From Clostridium pascui (GTDB taxonomy: Bacteria; Bacillota; Clostridia; Clostridiales; Clostridiaceae), in contig NZ_JAFBDB010000002.1 in the NCBI RefSeq assembly GCF_016908015.1, forward strand, positions 372,001 to 436,000: DNA of 64,000 nt, read 5' to 3'. The notes under the pieces were generated by a model. The model made no database searches. It had not been told where the DNA came from and saw only the letters and a list, made by a program, of their open reading frames with translations. Made by a program: the position numbers and the translations under genes. Below are positions 61,469 to 64,000 of this stretch, in pieces (position 1 is the first letter of the stretch; every line of letters starts with the position of its first letter).

Positions 61469-61849
61469 TCACTCCTTAATATCCTTGTAGTAAACTGATG
61501 TATCTTGAGATTCTATCATTCGTGGAGTTGTAACTCTGTTAGAAGTAACAACATCTATATAAGTATTGTCTGGAAGAAGTCTTTTAAGTTTTACTAAAAT
61601 ATCTATAGCATCTTTATCTAAATCTATATACCAATTATCAGCAAAAGTATCTATAAATATGCTTTCAATTTCCTTCTCTTCATTCCCATGTAACTCATAA
61701 ACCTTAAGAACAGGTTTTGAGCTGTTCCACAGTGCCTCCCCGTGCTTATCACTAAATTCCTTTATAAATAAAGGAGACACTGAAAAATAGCAATAAACTC
61801 TACGTGCACTTTGTACCATAAGAACAATTTTTGATTTTGTGCTATTCAT
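61469..61849 (-). CDS. DUF4912 domain protein
   Basis: About 126 residues: VLMVQSARRVYCYFSVSPLFIKEFSDKHG and IFIDTFADNWYIDLDKDAIDILVKL, the DUF4912 pattern, often found beside GH57 glucan enzymes. A carbohydrate-binding or regulatory function is guessed from that linkage. ATG at 61849, 8 bases after GGGGTGA, is chosen over GTG at 61861. The next gene starts 5 bp downstream. Confidence 0.85.
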   Translation of the reverse strand: MNSTKSKIVLMVQSARRVYCYFSVSPLFIKEFSDKHGEALWNSSKPVLKVYELHGNEEKEIESIFIDTFADNWYIDLDKDAIDILVKLKRLLPDNTYIDVVTSNRVTTPRMIESQDTSVYYKDIKE

Positions 61850-61883
61850 TAAGTAATTCACCCCATATCCTTGTAATTAATGA

Positions 61884-61953
61884 AACATCTCAATGAATTG
61901 AGATGTAGTGATTTGTAATGAAATCACATATTTTTATAAATTATGCAAAACAA
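61884..61953 (-). repeat. Single copy of 68-bp family palindromic repeat
   Basis: Minus-strand match to the array unit: GCATAATTTATAAAAAT, GTGATTTCATTACAAATCACTAC, and a perfect CATCTCAA-TTCA-TTGAGATG hairpin. It lies just upstream of the DUF4912 gene. Confidence 0.78.
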
Positions 61954-62116
61954 ATTGTATTTATTAAGTTCTACATATATTTAAAAACTCCTTTACTTAG
62001 TATATAATTTATAAGAAATCGCTATGCAAATTTAAGGAATTAGGATAAAGATGCTATGGATTAGTACCTAGAACCTAGAAGCTTGCGAACAACTTTTTAA
62101 ATTTTGGAGGTAAATT

Positions 62117-62701
62117 ATGAGTAGAACAAATTTTAAGGGCAGTGCTATGTTGAATCCTGTTCCTGTAGTTTTAGTAACTTCTAAGAACTCAGAGGGAAAG
62201 GTAAATGTATTTACAGCGGGGTGGGTAGGAACCGCTTGTACAAGACCTCCTATAATATCACTTGCTATAAGACCTGAAAGGCTTTCTTATGAATATATAA
62301 AAGAAACAGGAGAATTTGTAGTTAATTTACCATCTAAAGATTTGGTAAAAGCAGTGGACTTTTGTGGCGTTAAGTCTGGAAGAGATTTAGATAAACTAAA
62401 ACACTTTAATTTAAATATAGAAGAAAGTGAAAGTATTTCAGTTCCATCTATAAAGGAATGTCCTGTGGCATTAGAGTGTAGATTAAAAGATATTATAAAA
62501 CTAGGTTCTCATGATCTGTTTTTAGGAGAAGTGACCAATGTACAGGTAGAGGATTTTCTTATAGATGAAAAGGGAAAGATACATTATGAGAAGGCAAATT
62601 TGATGAGTTATTGTCATGGAGAATATTATCCATTGCCTGAAAAATCAATAGGTAAGTTTGGGTTTTCAGTACAAAAGAAAAAGAAAAAGAAAAAGAAGTA
62701 G
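62117..62701 (+). CDS. Flavin reductase-like (FMN-binding) protein with Lys-rich tail
   Basis: 194 residues. NPVPVVLVTSKNSEGKVNVFTAGWVGTACTRPPIISLAIRP is the DIM6/NTAB-type split-barrel FMN-binding core. SYEYIKETGEFVVNLPS and SGRDLDKLKHFNL follow in the usual order. The C-terminus ends in eight Lys residues (encoded by AAG/AAA alternation), which is odd. The redox partner is unknown. TTGGAGG precedes ATG. Confidence 0.9.
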   Translation: MSRTNFKGSAMLNPVPVVLVTSKNSEGKVNVFTAGWVGTACTRPPIISLAIRPERLSYEYIKETGEFVVNLPSKDLVKAVDFCGVKSGRDLDKLKHFNLNIEESESISVPSIKECPVALECRLKDIIKLGSHDLFLGEVTNVQVEDFLIDEKGKIHYEKANLMSYCHGEYYPLPEKSIGKFGFSVQKKKKKKKK

Positions 62702-62766
62702 ACATTTTTAAAAAGATGCTTAAATCAACTCGCATATATAAAAGGAGAGGTTTAGGCATCTTTAGT

Positions 62767-63471
62767 TTACTTATACACGAAAATCTTCATGTTGTCCTTA
62801 TTATCAACGGTTCCAAGCAGAACGTTTTTTACTTCAATTTGATATGAGTTTTTTAAGTTGGAAATAACCCAATCTTCATTCTTATGAATTTGTTCTAGTT
62901 CCTTGGTAATAATTTTACCTTCTTTAATAATTGTTCTAGGCAAATAAAAAGGTTCTGCTTTCAGTTGATAGTATGAAGGGGTAAGGGGTTCATATTTTGG
63001 ATCCAAAAAAACAGAAATCTGTCCATCTGCTTCCCAAATTGCCAATGCTACCTTTTTTACATCATCTACTTTTGCTTCACGTAATTCTTCTAATAACACA
63101 TCAATAGATATTCTTGCTTTTTTTAATCCTTTATAAAGGATTTCTCCATCTTTAACAACTATGATTGGTGAATTGTTAAGAACTTTTCTTAAAGACGGAA
63201 ACCTAAGAATTCCAAATATGCCGCCCAGATAAAGAACAACTAACACAATTGTAGTAACAATAGACCCTTGTAAACCAAGCCTTTCATCAGATAAAGGATG
63301 AGCAATAACATTTCCAATTACTAAAGCAATAACAAAATCAAGGAGTCTTAATTGAGATATGGTACGTTGTCCTAAGGCTCTTGCAACTGTAACCAAAAAG
63401 AAAAAAGCAATAATAGCACGAAGAATCCACTGGAGGGTGGTAAGTGTTTCTTGACCTTGTAAAAAACTCAT
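62767..63471 (-). CDS. DUF421 (YetF-family) membrane protein
   Basis: About 234 residues, three N-terminal helices (WILRAIIAFFFLVTVARALGQRTISQL, VIALVIGNVIAHPLSDE, TTIVLVVLYLGGIFGIL). A cytoplasmic DUF421 domain carries VLLEELREAKVDDVKKVALAIWEADGQISV. Common in Bacilli and Clostridia with a role in spore or envelope biology not yet clear. ATG at 63471 is 9 bases after GAGGAG. Confidence 0.9.
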   Translation of the reverse strand: MSFLQGQETLTTLQWILRAIIAFFFLVTVARALGQRTISQLRLLDFVIALVIGNVIAHPLSDERLGLQGSIVTTIVLVVLYLGGIFGILRFPSLRKVLNNSPIIVVKDGEILYKGLKKARISIDVLLEELREAKVDDVKKVALAIWEADGQISVFLDPKYEPLTPSYYQLKAEPFYLPRTIIKEGKIITKELEQIHKNEDWVISNLKNSYQIEVKNVLLGTVDNKDNMKIFVYK

Positions 63472-63553
63472 ATGATGCATCTCCTCTATGTAAAAAGTTT
63501 ATCACGCAGTTTAACACTAATGTTATTTTAACCAATAATAAATAAAAAAATTA

Positions 63554-63582
63554 AAAGAGGATAAATAAAAATTTATCCTCTT
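63554..63582 (-). terminator. Terminator of the flotillin gene
   Basis: AAGAGGATAAAT and its complement on either side of a short AAAA loop. On the minus strand it is followed by TTTTAATTTTTTT. Confidence 0.75.
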
Positions 63583-63604
63583 CGCAATAAAATATATATA
63601 CGGA

Positions 63605-64000
63605 TTATTGATCCATGTTAGCCGATACTGCTTCATCTTTAATATCTTTTATTTCAGCCGTAAGATCCTTTGGCTTAATATCATTAGAATTAGCAGCCAT
63701 ATCTTTATTAACAAAATTATTTAACACCTTTGATAAATCTACGCCGGTTAAGCTTTTTAATACTTCAAAACCATTTGCAGTTACATCTGTAACTATTTTG
63801 GACACTTTTGATGCGCCCTGAGTGCCTCCATTGTCTATTACAGTTAAATTATCTATCTGTTCTAATGGCTTAGATACTTCCTTCATTACATCTGGTAACT
63901 TATTTACAATCATTTCAACTACTGCAGCTTCACCGTATTTCGCCATTGCTTCTGCAAGTCTATCTTTTGCCTCAGCTTCGGCAATACCCTTTGCCTTGAT
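63605..64000 (-). CDS. Flotillin-like protein, C-terminal part (cut by right window edge)
   Basis: The frame runs open to the window edge, so only the last 131 residues are visible. A coiled EA-rich repeat (KGIAEAEAKDRLAEAMAKYGEAA) is the flotillin signature after the SPFH domain. VEMIVNKLPDVMKEVSKPLEQIDNLTVID is typical of the YuaG/FloT C-terminus. It organises membrane microdomains. The stop at 63605 is followed by the hairpin at 63554 and the DUF421 gene. Confidence 0.92.
   Translation of the reverse strand: MKAKGIAEAEAKDRLAEAMAKYGEAAVVEMIVNKLPDVMKEVSKPLEQIDNLTVIDNGGTQGASKVSKIVTDVTANGFEVLKSLTGVDLSKVLNNFVNKDMAANSNDIKPKDLTAEIKDIKDEAVSANMDQ

Overview
The window looks like a chromosomal stretch of a strictly anaerobic, spore-forming Clostridium (sensu stricto). 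The DNA is very AT-rich. Shine-Dalgarno sites are strong, and TTG, GTG and even ATT starts occur. There are spore genes (GerW/YtfJ with its DUF2953 partner, CotF-like coat proteins, a ferritin-like coat-type protein), anaerobic sulfite reductase AsrABC, a flavodiiron protein, and six textbook Firmicute riboswitches. I see no tRNA, rRNA, CRISPR array, prophage or intact transposase. Both ends cut genes: an unknown protein on the left and a flotillin on the right.

Layout. 0-10 kb: a repeat element (A), a decayed zinc-homeostasis cluster (CobW-like GTPase, permease remnant, YcgQ-like protein, ZnuA-like lipoprotein), a few small genes, then a siderophore/heme-type iron ABC transporter behind Fur-like boxes. 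10-22 kb: repeat element B, a GGDEF-EAL protein, a 68-bp tandem array, and a nine-gene potassium-uptake operon (histidine kinase, receiver-TPR protein, transglutaminase-fold protein, two TrkA/KtrA subunits, a 34-residue membrane peptide, TrkH/KtrB, an OB-fold protein, a Crp/Fnr regulator). 22-34 kb: TspO, a chemoreceptor, a CRP-type palindrome before hydrosulfide channel plus asrABC, two fluoride riboswitches (one before a dead crcB, one before a CLC-F exporter with two extra C-terminal domains), and an M-box before an NRAMP-type Mg2+ transporter. 34-48 kb: small metabolic and surface genes, a SAM riboswitch with metNIQ, and infC with an ATT start. 48-64 kb: spore, repair and unknown genes, flavodiiron protein, element C, a MATE pump, preQ1 riboswitch with queT, a GH57/DUF4912 pair, DUF421 and flotillin.

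Most noteworthy. Three copies (A 617-1467, B 10288-11069, C 55955-56735) of a large non-coding element recur. Each has a conserved centre flanked by two giant hairpins, with shared roughly 20-bp ends. Copies and paired hairpins differ by matching changes on both arms of their stems. All three start or end within about 2-8 bp of a neighbouring stop codon, and B and C exactly fill the gap between converging genes. A second family of 64-68-bp palindromes occurs as a tandem array at 13.7 kb and as single copies at four other loci, one of them inside element A. I recognise neither as a named family.

The genes are mostly housekeeping and ion homeostasis (Zn, Fe, K+, F-, Mg2+, sulfide), often in riboswitch-led units. 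Several are visibly decaying or degenerate: the zinc permease, crcB, a NimA-like flavoprotein, an AlaX-like editing domain and a transglutaminase fold.
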